Shown one piece after another: positions 10,718 through 22,749 of a stretch of 64,000 nucleotides of DNA. Source of the stretch: Sclerotinia nivalis. Lineage: Eukaryota; Ascomycota; Leotiomycetes; Helotiales; Sclerotiniaceae. Each line of letters begins with the position of its first letter. Position 1 is the first letter of the stretch. The notes below the pieces were generated by a model, which was not told where the DNA came from, did no database searches, and worked only from the letters and a program-made list of their open reading frames with translations. The stretch covers positions 496,001-560,000 of the forward strand of contig JAPEIS010000001.1 in assembly GCA_029531795.1 (NCBI GenBank). Reading direction: 5' to 3'. A program made the translations under genes and the position numbers.

Positions 10718-11784
10718 AATGAACAATCGACACAAGTAATTCAAAAGAGAAGTATTAACTTACCCTTTGTCCAGATCCGTGCTTAGGCAGTTTTATATTA
10801 AAGAAAAACCTGCATTTTTCAGCTGTAAGCCACTAGGCCTGCTCGCAACCGTTCAAAAACGGCGCATCATTGAAGCCTCACGAGAATCATCATAAATAAC
10901 CGCTCACGGATATGTCGTCGCCATGGATATTTATTGAGGCGGAGATTGCTTCCTTGGGCATCCAGTGCGAGTGGAAATCCTCCGGATTATCTGATGATGA
11001 GTGGTGTCTTGTAATCTCCCGTCGTGGATGTGGCTGACCTCATGTATATTATACCTGCACAGCTTCTTGTTGTGGCTCGCGATAGCATTATCAGTATGAA
11101 GTCAATGTCCTGAAAATTGAAGGATGGATACCGATTTACGGAAGAAACCCATTCGTATTGAAATCCGTCCAATGAAGCATATGTTTAATAAGGCTTGTGT
11201 TGTCTGCGCGGCGTTGACCGTCTAGCATACTTCCCAACAATGATTTCTCTTGCATTTATGAAGACCTGCTGAACGGCCTGTCGTCGCGATAGTTGTATGA
11301 ATAGAGAAATAATATGTTTTGTATACTAGGTACCTATCTGGAGATCACACTAAGAAAAATCCAGAAATTACCAAAGTAGGTATGCTAGTAGTTGAGGTGG
11401 ATTAGAACCTAGAATGTAGCACAGTTCCCAATCATGGAATAGCGTCATGTGAATGGATAAGTAGGAAGATTTTTCTAAATATAACTTGTCGTTGGTGTTT
11501 TTTCCAATGTCCAGAAAATAAATGGATTGTATCTCTATTTTATTAGCCATTGAGTGTGATGAATCAGTGCTAAACATTGAGTACCAGGACTCCGCAAAGC
11601 CCGACGCAACGTCACTCCTTAAGGCTGAGCTTTGTGCCCGCATATCTTGGCGGAGAATTGATTGACAGCAAAGAAACAAACAAAAAGTTTCCACTGCTCG
11701 GATGAGTAGATAAAGCAATGTGAAAACCAATTCCAAAGGTCCAAATCGTGGTCTGCAAATCAAGAATATATTTAAATAATCAGA
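10718..11784. other. Upstream of P450 pseudogene; no gene assigned
   Basis: Short minus-strand frames at 10987-11172 and 11368-11763 show no recognisable domain. On the minus strand about 10800-11000, scattered protein-like pieces interrupted by stops hint at further decayed coding sequence, but I cannot name a family. Confidence 0.3.
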
Positions 11785-12346
11785 ATGTCATCTCCATCAC
11801 GTCGATCGCCCGCATTATCACAACCCCCTCCACCGATTTTTCAAGCTCCGATACTTCCTGAAGCTCCCAAGGAAAGCGCTGTAGTGAGGGTAAGCCACTC
11901 CCATCTGTTCTCAACATCTGTCACCACAATTCTCATCAAATGAATAGCTTATAATTGCCCCTATTACCTTCGTCTCATTTATCATATCCCTCTTCCTCAT
12001 CGATAGATGCAATAGTTCTCTTCGAATAAATCAACACTCTAAACCCCGCACATACCCTGATACTTTCTTCGGGCGCATCCAAGAATTTCTACACAGATTG
12101 GTTTTTAAACCACAACCATATGCATATATAAAATCGCCATATCGAGGGCAACATGCGGAAGGAGATAAGAAAAGGGAAGATGAGCCATGGCATTGGCACA
12201 CTAAACAGAAGAAAATGATGAAGATGGAGGTTTCGGATGCTTTTAGATTTAGACAATGGGTATTGATTGGAATGGCAGTTATGGCAGCGGCAATAGGGCT
12301 ACTGATATTATATCTTGGGAATTGGATAAGGCAGATGTGGTTCTGA
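11785..12346 (+). CDS. Small two-TM membrane protein, unknown
   Basis: Two exons, 11785-11889 and 11948-12346, joined in phase 0 across a 58-nt intron (GTAAGC...GAATAG), giving 167 residues. The start context is CAGAATGTC. The N-terminus is Pro/Ser-rich (residues 1-30). The first hydrophobic helix falls right after the splice (LIIAPITFVSFIISLFLI, about 36-53). A basic, Trp/His-containing loop follows (EDEPWHWHTKQKKMMKM, about 110-127), and a second helix lies near the C-terminus (WVLIGMAVMAAAIGLLILYLG, about 141-161). The use of a clean intron and two real-looking helices argues for a genuine gene. I do not recognise the family. Confidence 0.7.
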
Positions 12347-13218
12347 GATGATTTGATAGCTATTCTACACATTGGAAAAGAGGGAGATGAGATCTGGGAA
12401 GTACTTGGGGTACAAAAGCGAAAGCCTACCAAAATGCGGGTTGAATCGTATACATATACATCGTATACATCAGAAGGAGAATCCGACAAATGGTGTTGAA
12501 GGCTCTCAGCATGGTATACATAGCTAACATAGCTAGGTAAAGTCACTATTACCATCTCAAAAACAATAAGCTCTAAGCTGTACTCCACATCGACATAGAT
12601 TTCTAGGTCAAATCAATCCCTAGTATTATCTACCAATTGCCAAATAGAAAGCTTCTATACACTCGGGCCATTCTAATCCTTGCCCTTATCGGATGAAATC
12701 AAAAAGTACTTCCGCTCTCAAGGATAAGCTCGGAATTCTTACCACATGAGAAAAAAGATGATCAAGGTATGTGAAGTTGATGTTGAAGTTGATGTTGAAG
12801 TTGAAAATAAAAAGGAAAGGTAGAAAAAAGAGTGAATAATGAAAAAGGAAGTATAAACGGGAGAAGAGATGGTGTGAGATGATTATCTTGAAGCTGAAAA
12901 CCTTACAAGCAATCAAAATCTTTCTTTGAGGCAAAGAACGTTACATCATTTCTTCAAGAATCAACTCACTTCAGTACTTCTTCGTCCTTATCAGAGAGCT
13001 CCACCCAAACACGATTTCCGATTCACGATTTTTTAAAAGCTTCAACCTTTCAACGCGTTTTGGCTAACTTCAAGTACTCCACTATTGAAAAAGCAATTAG
13101 CTTCACCTAACCAATTGCGCTTCTCGATGCCGTTCGTTTTTAGCCCTGCCTCTCCTCTTCGCATATCCGCATCCTCTTGCTGTTTCGTATAACTTCGAAT
13201 TGATCAAAAAAATCCACG
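12347..13218. other. Intergenic between convergent and co-directional genes
   Basis: Holds a short imperfect tandem (GTTGATGTTGAA units, about 12776-12802). The rest is probable 3' UTR and promoter. No gene seen; the minus-strand frame at 12031-12588 is antisense to the membrane protein. Confidence 0.4.
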
Positions 13219-16200
13219 ATGAATTCATTAATAGAACCTCCCGCCTCACCAGGCTTTTCACTCAGAGTGAAGGTCTTTACACCAGATGCTGCCGAGGAAA
13301 ATGATCGCCCAGTTCGTTGCTTTCGAGTTATCACATCACCAAATATTACCATACGAGAATTTTGCACAGAAGCTTCAAGAGTTCACGAAATCAATTATGG
13401 CCAGTAAGTATTTGCGCTTCTGCGAATATACAAGGGGAAACTTCTGGGTTGAAGTTGAGATTCGCAGCTGCTGATTTTTACTTCATCTAGGCCACTTGCG
13501 ATCAAAAAGTGTATGGATGATGAATTATTTGACGTCACCCAGAACGATATGCTAGGACCCCTCTTTCCCAATATGTCTACTATTCGAATCATAAAAGCTC
13601 CCAACAAACCAAACATTAGAGATTCTCTTCCACCAACTTCAGCCCTCCGATTCAATCCAATAAGTGTTCTTGGTCAGAAAAGAGATAGGTCACCTTTGAA
13701 CGGAAACGCAGAACCCTTTTGGAATCCACAAAAACGACAGAGGACGGCGATAGATCCAGATCACCCAATCCCTTCTCGAGAAATAGAGTCATGGACTGGC
13801 GGAAGGTTGGAAGGTATCCCGGAAAAGCCAGAGACAACAATTCCGGATTCACAACGGAGTGCTATCTTAGTTCATGAGGATGAGGACAATGATATTGTGC
13901 CAAATGTAAGAGAGTATTCTCCCATGATCTCCGACGCCCCACCCCTATCATCCCCATCGCCGGTGAAGCGAAGTTTCCCTCGCCAAAGCCATGCCATAAC
14001 TAACTATATCACAAAGTTATCTACCAGTAATTTAAATGCGCAATCTGATAAAGCTCCGAAAGAACTCGCCAGTCCGCCCCAAGAGCCCCCGCCACGGACT
14101 CAGGGTACACCAAAGAGTAGTGCAGGGGCGAAAAATGCAAGCTATCATATCCAGAGGGCTACTAACAGAGGTCGATCTGTTTCGACCTCTGCGACAAGTC
14201 CATTGACAGGCGAACCACAACTCCCCCCTCACAGCCACTCAAATTCTACCAAGAAGCGGAAATCAAATACTCCAAATAACCGATCACCTCGGAACGAGAG
14301 TGATATTTATGATGACTTTGGTTCAGATACTGAGGAGCCAACAATTCGACAATCAAAACTCAAGTTCAAGAAAGATGCCCAAAAAGGATTATCTGGTGTT
14401 GAGACGTCAGCCAAGTCACCTTCAAACAACGATTCACATCCTTCCAAGGCTTTCGAGTCGATTTCTACTCCTAACGAGCTCCCCTTAACGCCAAAGAGTA
14501 AAGTACGCGAGGAGGCATTGCGCAAAAGGAAAGAAAATGAAGAAGCAGCTAAGGAGGCGCGGGCTTCAGCTACAAAAGCTGCTGAAGAACGTCGACGTGA
14601 ATCCGAAAGAGAGGCTGTAGCAGCAAAAGCAGAGCGGATGCGCAAGGAGAAGTCAGAGGAACGCAGGGCAGAAGAGGAACAGAAACAAGCTGCGAGAAAG
14701 CAGAAGGAAGTAGCTGCCGTTGAGGCCCAGAAATTGAAGGATGAGAAAGACAAATTGCGCAAACAAATTGAAGAAGACGACAAACTGGAGAAGAAGAAGG
14801 CGTTGGAGGAGGCAGCGAAACAGGCTGAGGAGGAGTCTAGAAAGTCAGAGGCCCTTGAAAACTCTAAGAGAGCATCCAACACTCCACAAGGAAGCAGGAA
14901 AGGAACTCCCATCAACAAACGAAGCACCCCTGCCGTTATACTTCCTCGCCAATCATCCACGCCTCATTATCCAAGAGGTAAGAAGTCATCTTTAAAGACA
15001 TCGAGTTCTTCTGAAAGCATAACAAGCTCTTCACCCGGTGGCCCAGCTCCTAAGGATACCAGCTTAGAAGCTCAGATGCCATTGCCATCGAAGAGCCCTC
15101 GGCGAGTTTCCTTTGATCTTAATGCGACAACCACCCCTGTGAAACCACAGCCCAAGAAGGCAACTTCAATTGATACACCAAATGGGAACACAACACCCAA
15201 GCTTGCTTCTAGTCAGATCCCAGCGCAAAGTCAGACACTAATTCCATTACCTAAAACTTTCAAGCGACCTGATCGCAGTGCGACTCCAGTCAGACAGCAA
15301 CCATCAAAACCATCTGCTATGAGCCAACCTCCATTGACAGCAGCTCGGACAGGTTCGACGTCACGATCTGCAACACCTAAGCCTGTTCCTCCCCCATCAG
15401 ACAAGAATATTTCGACTAAGCCAAAACCTTTACAGAAAAGCACTGTTACACCGGAAGCAAGGAAAGCAGCTACTTCTGCGCCCGGCCGATCATTACCGGT
15501 CAAAGGTATGTAAATAATGCGCAGAAAATCACTACGATTTTTTTCATGTCATTGTTGTCTCATTTCGGCTGCATTTAGTAAATCAGCGAGCAGTTGAAGT
15601 ATTGGTGAAAAGATTATGAACTGACTGTATACTTAGAAAAATCAAAGTCACCAATAAAGCCTGCTGAAGTACCGCTTCCTCCAAGTTCCGACAGTTCCGA
15701 CTCGGAAGTTTCTGAATCTGAAGAAATGGTCCCTATCAAGGAAGAGCCGAAAAGATCTATTAGCCCTGAAACTCTACAGGTCGAAAAATCAAAGAATAGC
15801 GAAGACCAATACGATGAGGATGTCGAAATGGGCGAAAATCAGTCATCATCACGCGAGAGTCGATCCCCGGTTGTCTTTCATTCCAACGCACCATCTGGTG
15901 ATGAACGCAAGTCCCGCGCCAACCTCAAACAAACGTCGGGTTCAGTTTCTTCCTCGTCCGAGGATGAATCTTCAGACGAAGAACTATCGGAAGGCGATGC
16001 AGACGGAAAGCAGAATGACACTGAAGATAAAACAGAAATAAAAGAGACTCAAGAAAGTTCCGAAGATGAAGATGACAGTGATAATAATGACGAGGACGTG
16101 GAAATGCCAGACGCTCCACCACAACGGTCCAGTCCGGAATTGCCAAGCCATGCCCGGAGGAATATGATTTCTCCTATAAAAACCACAAATCAACGTAAGA

Positions 16201-16913
16201 CTTCTAGCAGCGATGGGGATAATACCCAAGACGAAGTTGATCTGCAACTAACATCTGATATTTTCGAAGCCCAAGGTTCATTTTCCTCACCTGCCAAGAG
16301 ACCAAATATTAAACCATCGTTTAACTTCGGCGCAAGTTTGTCTTCACTCAATAGTCAGAAAGGAACCATGTTTAAACCTAAACCATCGACGAATGGTCAG
16401 CTCGCAAAATCTAAATTGCAACTTTCATCTCAAATGATAAAAAAGGAATTTTCGGCATCGGAATTTGAAGAGGAAAGCGATAGTGATGATAGTTCCGACG
16501 ATGACGGCGTTCCAATTCCAGCAACCTCACAAATTATCCCTCCCTCAACTCAAAACAATGGTTTCATCGCAGCAGCAACTAAGAAAATTCAAGATGCCGG
16601 TAGTGATTCTGATTCAGATTCTGATAGTGGTTCGGATGATGCAGCAGCAGTAATGGAGGAAGCGAGAAGATCGTTGATGGCGGAGGTTCATCAAAGTGGA
16701 ATGACTGCTAGTCAGAATAATTTACCGCAGAGTTCGCAAATTTCGGTTAATGGTGGGGTAGGGAAAGGAAAAGGAAAAGGGGAGACTGGGGTGCTTGGCA
16801 AGGCAAATGGAAGTGCGAAGGGTTCGAGGACTGCGGGGAAGGAATTTGCTAAGAAAGGAAGGGATAGGATTACGAACGGTTATGATTTTAAGAATTATGG
16901 ATCTTTTAATTGA
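13219..16913 (+). CDS. Net1/Dnt1-like nucleolar protein (Cdc14-binding type N-terminus)
   Basis: Three exons: 13219-13403, 13491-15505, 15637-16913 (phases 2 and 1), 1,158 residues. Residues about 10-90 match the N-terminal ubiquitin-like domain of yeast Net1/Dnt1: RCFRVITSPNITIREFCTEA, then across the first splice the segment NYGQPLAIKKCMDDELFDV, then MLGPLFPNMSTIRIIK. In yeasts these proteins hold the Cdc14 phosphatase in the nucleolus and act in rDNA silencing and mitotic exit; that role here is inferred. The rest is low complexity: Pro/Ser-rich, a long charged coiled coil (about 335-455, rich in KAEERRRESEREAVAAKAE-type sequence), SP/TP sites, acidic Ser-rich stretches, and a C-terminus ending KEFAKKGRDRITNGYDFKNYG. 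Splice sites are canonical (GTAAGT, GTATGT). Confidence 0.75.
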
Positions 16914-17876
16914 ATTGTGGGAGGTGGATGAAAAATTGGAAGGTGGTTGAAAAGAAAGCGTTTTAAGGGGACATACAACAGAGAGCCTTACTTGTGCATA
17001 ATGATGGGGTGATTTTGAGCGTGGAGGTGTCACATTTTGCTTCACGACAAGAAAGCTGCTGATGCAGATATGATATCCGGTTGATTTTCTTCATTTTTGA
17101 GAATTTGCATAAAGGAGTGTAGGAGTTTGGATTTCAGAAAAGAAAAATAGGAAAATTTCTTGAATTTTTTTCTTGAATTTTTCGTCTCTATTGTGGTGCA
17201 TGTGTGGAATATATGGTGTTGTATTTTAGGAAGGTTTTTGTCTATAGATGGGGTCTTGAGATGAAGGGGGTAAATTATGGAAGTTAGTGGTAGGGAGAAG
17301 AGAGATGGGTGGGGTGAGGAGAAGGGTGTAAATGGGAGGGAGAGAGGAAGGAAAATTGATGGGGTGGGGATCGGGGATAGGGATGGACTAAATAAAAAGG
17401 AGATTAGTAGATAGCTAGGGGATAAATGATGTATGCATATAATGTATAGATATCAAATGAATATTCTAACACAGATAGTTGATTTATGAAGTGCCTAGTT
17501 CATTCATATATATATAATTCACTTGTAGTGTTGATTCGGAAGTGTTTATTTAAGGAGGGTAGAAGATTAAATGATGATTTGGAAGTTCAAGAGTTCTAGA
17601 ACTAGATCATCAGAATCTTATAGGTATGTATACCGGTATTTCTTTTTCGTGAATACTAGGTACCTATTCAATTGTTTTATGCTGTGGTATTATTTATACT
17701 GGATGACGTAATACTTATTTTTCTAGATTGAGTAGTATCGATGTTTAAGTTCAAATCCAGATTCAGATTCGGATCCCATTCATTCGCCCCCCAACATAAA
17801 ACCATCATAATCATCCTTCCCCAAAAGCCCCGCCCTATCACCAAAGAAAAGAAAAGAAAAGAATCCATCAAATCCA
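16914..17876. other. Intergenic between convergent genes
   Basis: Contains G/A-rich stretches at 17260-17400 and AT-rich sequence. No gene or RNA recognised. Confidence 0.4.
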
Positions 17877-19397
17877 TCAAATCCATCCCCCCGGTCCATC
17901 ATCATCGTCATCATCATCATCAAAATCCTCATCCAAACCCTCCGAACACCGCGAATACTCACTCTCACCATACACATCCACATCCGCATCCACATCCAGC
18001 CCCTGCCCAAACGAACCATCAACACACCAAGCACCTCCTCTTGCCCCATCTTCATAATCCAATATCATATCATCGACACTATGTATCAAACTCTCTAATC
18101 CTTCTTCTAATCCCGCTTGTCTCTGTGATATTTCCCAATCTTCGCTTTGCGCGTCCTGTGATCGATATCCGGAGTATCTAGGTTCCGAATATGGGTGGGT
18201 AAAGAATTCGCTTTCGTTCTTTTTCAGACTATTGAGATTTGAAATACGATTTTGCGTTGCGTTTTTAGTTTTTCGATTTTTTTCCTCTTCGTTCCATTTA
18301 TATCTTAATTTTCCCCGTACGTCTTCCCATCCTCTTACGCGGCCCCATAACCATATCTTCTCGGATTCCCTCTCGAAAATATCTTCTAGCTTTCTTTCTT
18401 CTTCTCCTGTTGGCTCTAGGAATTCCAAGGTATTTTGGCATTGATGACTTTTTCCCCGATTCCAGATCGATCCTTCGTGTGGTTTTGATATGATCGATGA
18501 TGTAACCTCATCATTATTAGGAAATGCAGAATGAGAAGAAAGAGAGCTCAAATCCCTCTCAAATATAATATCAATGCGAAGTAATCCTTCCATTTCCAAT
18601 AACGCATTAACGAAATGATTATCCCCGAGTAGTTCACTCCATACTCTAAATTCAAGCGCAAGATAGCGTATTTTATGCAGATTTCTTGAATACAAAATGT
18701 GGTTGCCTAGATCGGGGTAGAGAGTGCGGGAGGTGAGGTAGATGGTATCGTGGAGGTAGTTTATATAGGCGTATGGGTTTGAGGGAAGGTAGTAGGGTTG
18801 AGCGAAGGAGAGTGGGGTTAGATGGGAAAGGGCGAGGCGGCGGGAGAGATGGTTTATGTGAAGGGCAATTGGGAATGGGGTGTGGACTTTCAGAATTGGG
18901 AGAGGTTCCTGATCTTGTTGTTCAGTAATTGGAATGGATGATGAGGATCGAGGTGTGGATGATGCGTATTGGTATATCTCCATAATTTGCGGTCCGGGTA
19001 ATGTATGTCTCCAAATAGTCCTTTGAATTTCCAACGGTAATGATGTGAAGTAAGGAAACGAAGTAAGAGGTTCCCATTGAGTATCCGACAACCGATTCGA
19101 TGAGATATCAAAAGTAGAAGACGAGAAAGAAGTTTTAGACGAGGTACTAGAAGAACGAGAAAATGATAAAGAAGGTGCTGAATTTAAAGAGAAATTTCGA
19201 GATCGTAAAGGTAAAGAAATTGGACGGGGTTGTTCGTCTCCGGGAGTAAGGGGATATGTGAATGTACCATAGTCATGAGGTGGTTTCACGGCAAGTTTGG
19301 GAGTACTGTGTTCGAAAGGGCTATAGATGGATATGGAACCAGGAGGTGGAAGAAAAGGATCGCTGAGATCGATTCCGGGGAAATTGAAGTCGGCCAT
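17877..19397 (-). CDS. 2EXR-domain protein
   Basis: Single exon, 506 residues from the ATG at 19397 (MADFNFPGIDL). The frame is open 27 codons further upstream to 19478, but that extension looks like UTR. The fungal 2EXR motif is clear at about residues 113-137: FPYFTSLPLEIQRTIWRHTLPGP, shown here in two overlapping pieces, FPYFTSLPLEIQRT and RTIWRHTLPGP. The usual downstream elements follow, with NPYAYINYLHDTIYL and IRYLALEFRVW. The N-terminus is Ser-rich, and the C-terminus ends in an Asp run encoded by a GAT microsatellite (17893-17922). 2EXR proteins are numerous in moulds and their function is unknown. Confidence 0.8.
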   Translation of the reverse strand: MADFNFPGIDLSDPFLPPPGSISIYSPFEHSTPKLAVKPPHDYGTFTYPLTPGDEQPRPISLPLRSRNFSLNSAPSLSFSRSSSTSSKTSFSSSTFDISSNRLSDTQWEPLTSFPYFTSLPLEIQRTIWRHTLPGPQIMEIYQYASSTPRSSSSIPITEQQDQEPLPILKVHTPFPIALHINHLSRRLALSHLTPLSFAQPYYLPSNPYAYINYLHDTIYLTSRTLYPDLGNHILYSRNLHKIRYLALEFRVWSELLGDNHFVNALLEMEGLLRIDIIFERDLSSLSSHSAFPNNDEVTSSIISKPHEGSIWNRGKSHQCQNTLEFLEPTGEEERKLEDIFERESEKIWLWGRVRGWEDVRGKLRYKWNEEEKNRKTKNATQNRISNLNSLKKNESEFFTHPYSEPRYSGYRSQDAQSEDWEISQRQAGLEEGLESLIHSVDDMILDYEDGARGGAWCVDGSFGQGLDVDADVDVYGESEYSRCSEGLDEDFDDDDDDDDGPGGWI

Positions 19398-20656
19398 TCT
19401 GGAAGTGCGATTCGTATCAATCATTAATTTCGGGAGATGAATAGAGCAGAGAAGAATTTGAGACAGAATGAGTTGCAATGCAATTCAATGAGTATTGCAG
19501 ATCCGAACAATAAGGAAGAAGGAACAAAAAGTAAAAAACAAAATTGCTTGTAAAAAAAACCCACAGTTTGGTATAGAGATTAGATGAGATGAGAAAAGAA
19601 TCCGTTTCTACTCAAGCGGAGGATGAGTAACCTTAGAAGACTTCTTATTGTAGCCAAGATATCACACTTGTATACTAAATTTAGGTAAGAAACTCAGCTA
19701 ACTCATTGCACTGCAACCATTGACTATCTGGTGTCTTGTAAAAAAAGATCAAAGACAGCAAGAAATACCAACACATCAAACATAACCAAAAATTAAGACA
19801 TAACCAACCATACAGACTAAAAGTTTACAAACTGAAATACGAGAATGTATGTACCTAGTACCTAGATGGGTGAATATTTCGTGTTCCACAAAAAAGATTG
19901 TTGGTGATCTGGTGGCTGAGATTTGCTGCGACTCTATGAGATCCGAATCCAACATAAATAAAGTTATTTATTTGGTCCCATACCACATGCATTGTCGACC
20001 CACCCCCACCAAGGCTGGTGACCTGGCCAATTGATGTCAGCAATGAGAAACATAACCAATGAATGCTTGCGATATGGCGGTGGACAGGTGATTTATATAA
20101 AAAGTTGTGGTTTTGTTGCATATCGAAAGAAGAGGGCATTATTTAGATACTTGGCTGTGTTACTAATTTACTGGGTGTGGTCCGTCCCAAGGCTATGCAG
20201 TATTACCATCTTCCGTGATGTATGATAACGGTACAACGTAACCTCACACCTAAATTCTTGACCATGCAGCCATCAGGCCATCTACCAAGAAGAGCCAATA
20301 ATAAGATTGGTCAAATCAAATCAAAAATGATTTTTGTTGCATATCTAGAAATATGCATGCCCTACTGCCCAAGTTTTAGGGCGTGGGCATGTGGATATTA
20401 ATAGGGCTATTATGCTCGTGTTTTAAAGATAGATCTGTGTTTAGATTGATAAAGAGATAATCTTGTTTTTAAGATGTGCAACAAAGACGGAGATATTTCG
20501 CCAGTTTGAGGTGGATGTCCGAAAGTTGGGTTGGGATGAAATTGTTGGATATTGAGTTTTGGGGCTATATTCGGTTAAATTTCGGATGGTGATGCGGAAG
20601 CTCGTTTGCCAACACCACCAAAATCTAAGCCGTCCAACTATAATACATCCATCTAT
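19398..20656. other. Intergenic, nothing recognised
   Basis: Short frames at 19849-20225 show no domain. AT-rich in places. No RNA gene or repeat seen. Confidence 0.4.
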
Positions 20657-22530
20657 CTACAACTCAATCTCTATCACTGGTCCCTGATATGACTTCCGCC
20701 CATCTACTAAATACCAGAAAACTGCAAATAAAATCGTCGCACCAAATGTCAGGATACTAAAGTTCATTGTGGCCGGGGCGACGGGTGTCTGTGGGGGCCA
20801 GAAAGCCCAAAACCATAACACGAATAGATATATACAAGCAAAAGCATTATTAAGAACGCCTAAAACGCCCGGGACACGCCACGGTCCCCAATGTAGGTCA
20901 TCTGGGCCGTATCTTATGATACGTGGATTATATGCCTTGATTCCCCGGAATTGTAGCTGCGCCGGAGAAGCAATTCGCAGTAGATGAGATATGAAGAATA
21001 GAGACCGGCAATATTGAAATTAATTATGTTGTTGAAGGAGACGCGCGAGCTGAGGATAATAAGCGATAGGAGCACGGAAACCATAGTGGTGAATGCGATG
21101 GTGTATATGGGGATTGAGGTCCGGCGGTCAAGCTAGCGATTAGATGTTAGTACGAAATACGTCGTGAAGATTTATTGGTAAAAGTAAGAGGGTGGATGCT
21201 TACCTTTACCCAATACCTCCATATGGGAACACCTCTGTCTCTAGCGAAAGACCACAACATTCTAGAGGATAAGGCGAGAGCCCCCACTGTGCTGCACACA
21301 CCGAGAGCTACAACGATTAAACCCATTACTGCAGCTCCTGCGGTTGAACCAGTTCCAGTTTGGAAGACATAGAGGAATGGGTATCCTAACGTTTCCTGGA
21401 CGTTCAATACATCATCAAGATTCCCTAGACAAAAGAGGTATGCGATCATCGTCGCGAATCCTAGGATACCATTGAGGATAAGGCCACTGAGCGTGGCGCG
21501 TGGTACAACTGTTGATGCCTTTTTTTTAATTTCCTCTGGCATCTGTATCGCTTGCGGGTTATCCCGGTGGTCAGCTAGGGGATTTGTCTTAGCAACTAGC
21601 TGAGGGTGATTGTCTTACATGGACGGCTGAATCAGCGCCGATAAGGGAGAACATAGAGGCTGACAATCTAATCATGAACGATAGTCCTTGCGAAGACCAC
21701 ACACCTTCATTGACAAATGTTGTAAAGAGGAAGGTATCGACGTAGGTGAAAGACAAACGAGCGGAATTAGAGCAGCAAAGAATCTTAGGATGTGCAAAAC
21801 CAAAATTACACCTTCAGATTTCGCAATGTTTGACTTGCTATTGTATTAGTAATAACTGCAAGACTAAGATTGCTCATAAAAAGAGCATAGATTGCCATGG
21901 TTTCGGAATACAATCTGATTTTTTCGTCAATATGATTTGAAGGAGCGTACCTATAAGATTTGCTGCAGATGCGGTAACTCCTTGCCATCCGACATATATC
22001 ATACATCCTGATCGCGATTAGCTTCTTCCTTGCCTGAGGGTAGTGACGCTCTGAGTGAAACATAGCCATACCAGTAATATAGCTCAAGAACCTTTTAGAT
22101 CGGTCCGGAGCTAACATTGCGACCCAGCTGTATTCTCCTATTGGAAGATGGTAAGGTGTTCGTAAGAAGTTAACAATGCCTTACTGACCTGCTGCTATCG
22201 ATGCCCTGTCATTGAAACGTCAATATCGATCAACCATTGTAATTGTAATCTTACATCAAGGAAATTTCTACTCACATAGAAGCCAATTTTGACAAAACAA
22301 CAAAGGTGGAGATGCTGCCAATTCATACGATGATATCCCAGATGACTCCCGCAAGGCCACCACTACTTCCGTTATGTGTTCTTTTTGATGCTGATTGAAA
22401 TTGAGTTAGGTTTACATAGTAATGATTTTCCATATACACATCATGACTGACAATCCCAATGAAGGCCAAAATTCGACACTGCTGTGGTCTGCATTAGACT
22501 TTTGATTAACTACATTTTCGAACTTGGAAG
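20657..22530 (-). pseudogene. Broken amino-acid permease (APC superfamily)
   Basis: Minus strand; the 5' limit is approximate. Recognisable in order: SGGLAGVIWDIIV then TGA then IGSISTF; AAGGEYSWVAMLAPDRSKRF; an intron near 22000-22060; VGWQGVTASAANLIGTLLQ; KPWQSMLFL then TGA; a frameshift; TNTIASQTLRNLK; TYVDTFLFTTFVNEGVWSSQ, FSLIGADSAVH; an intron; PEEIKKKASTVVPRA, GVCSTVGALALSSRMLWSFARDRGVPIWRYW; an intron; LDRRTSIPIYTIAFTTMVS; a one-base frameshift after LLLRR; GIKAYNPRIIRYGPDDLHWG and the stop at 20657. These are classic APC (GABA/choline/amino-acid permease) signatures. At least two in-frame TGA codons where Trp is expected, plus two frameshifts, make it non-functional as read. It lies directly downstream of, and on the same strand as, the peptidase gene. 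Confidence 0.85.
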
Positions 22531-22749
22531 GTGATGTTGCAATCCATTTCTGCTGAAAATTTTGAACAAAGGCTCTTATTCATGATTGTATGATTTAATC
22601 ATGATCGTGCCTTTCACTGCAGATGAGTACGGCCTAGTAGTGCACAAATCGTGTGCAAAGTAATACTAGATTTAAGAGCGGAACCTCCCTCTTGTTTTAT
22701 ATCTAGCTATTATAACATCAACCAAATGAATATACAGGTATGCCAGCTT

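Noticed and set aside
14307..14960. 217-codon Ser/Ala/Phe-rich minus-strand frame
   Set aside because: It is antisense to the charged coiled-coil exon of the Net1/Dnt1-like gene; Lys/Glu-rich codons give such mirror frames.
17741..18181. His/Pro-rich frame on the + strand
   Set aside because: It is antisense to the 2EXR gene, and its His run mirrors the Asp-coding GAT repeat.
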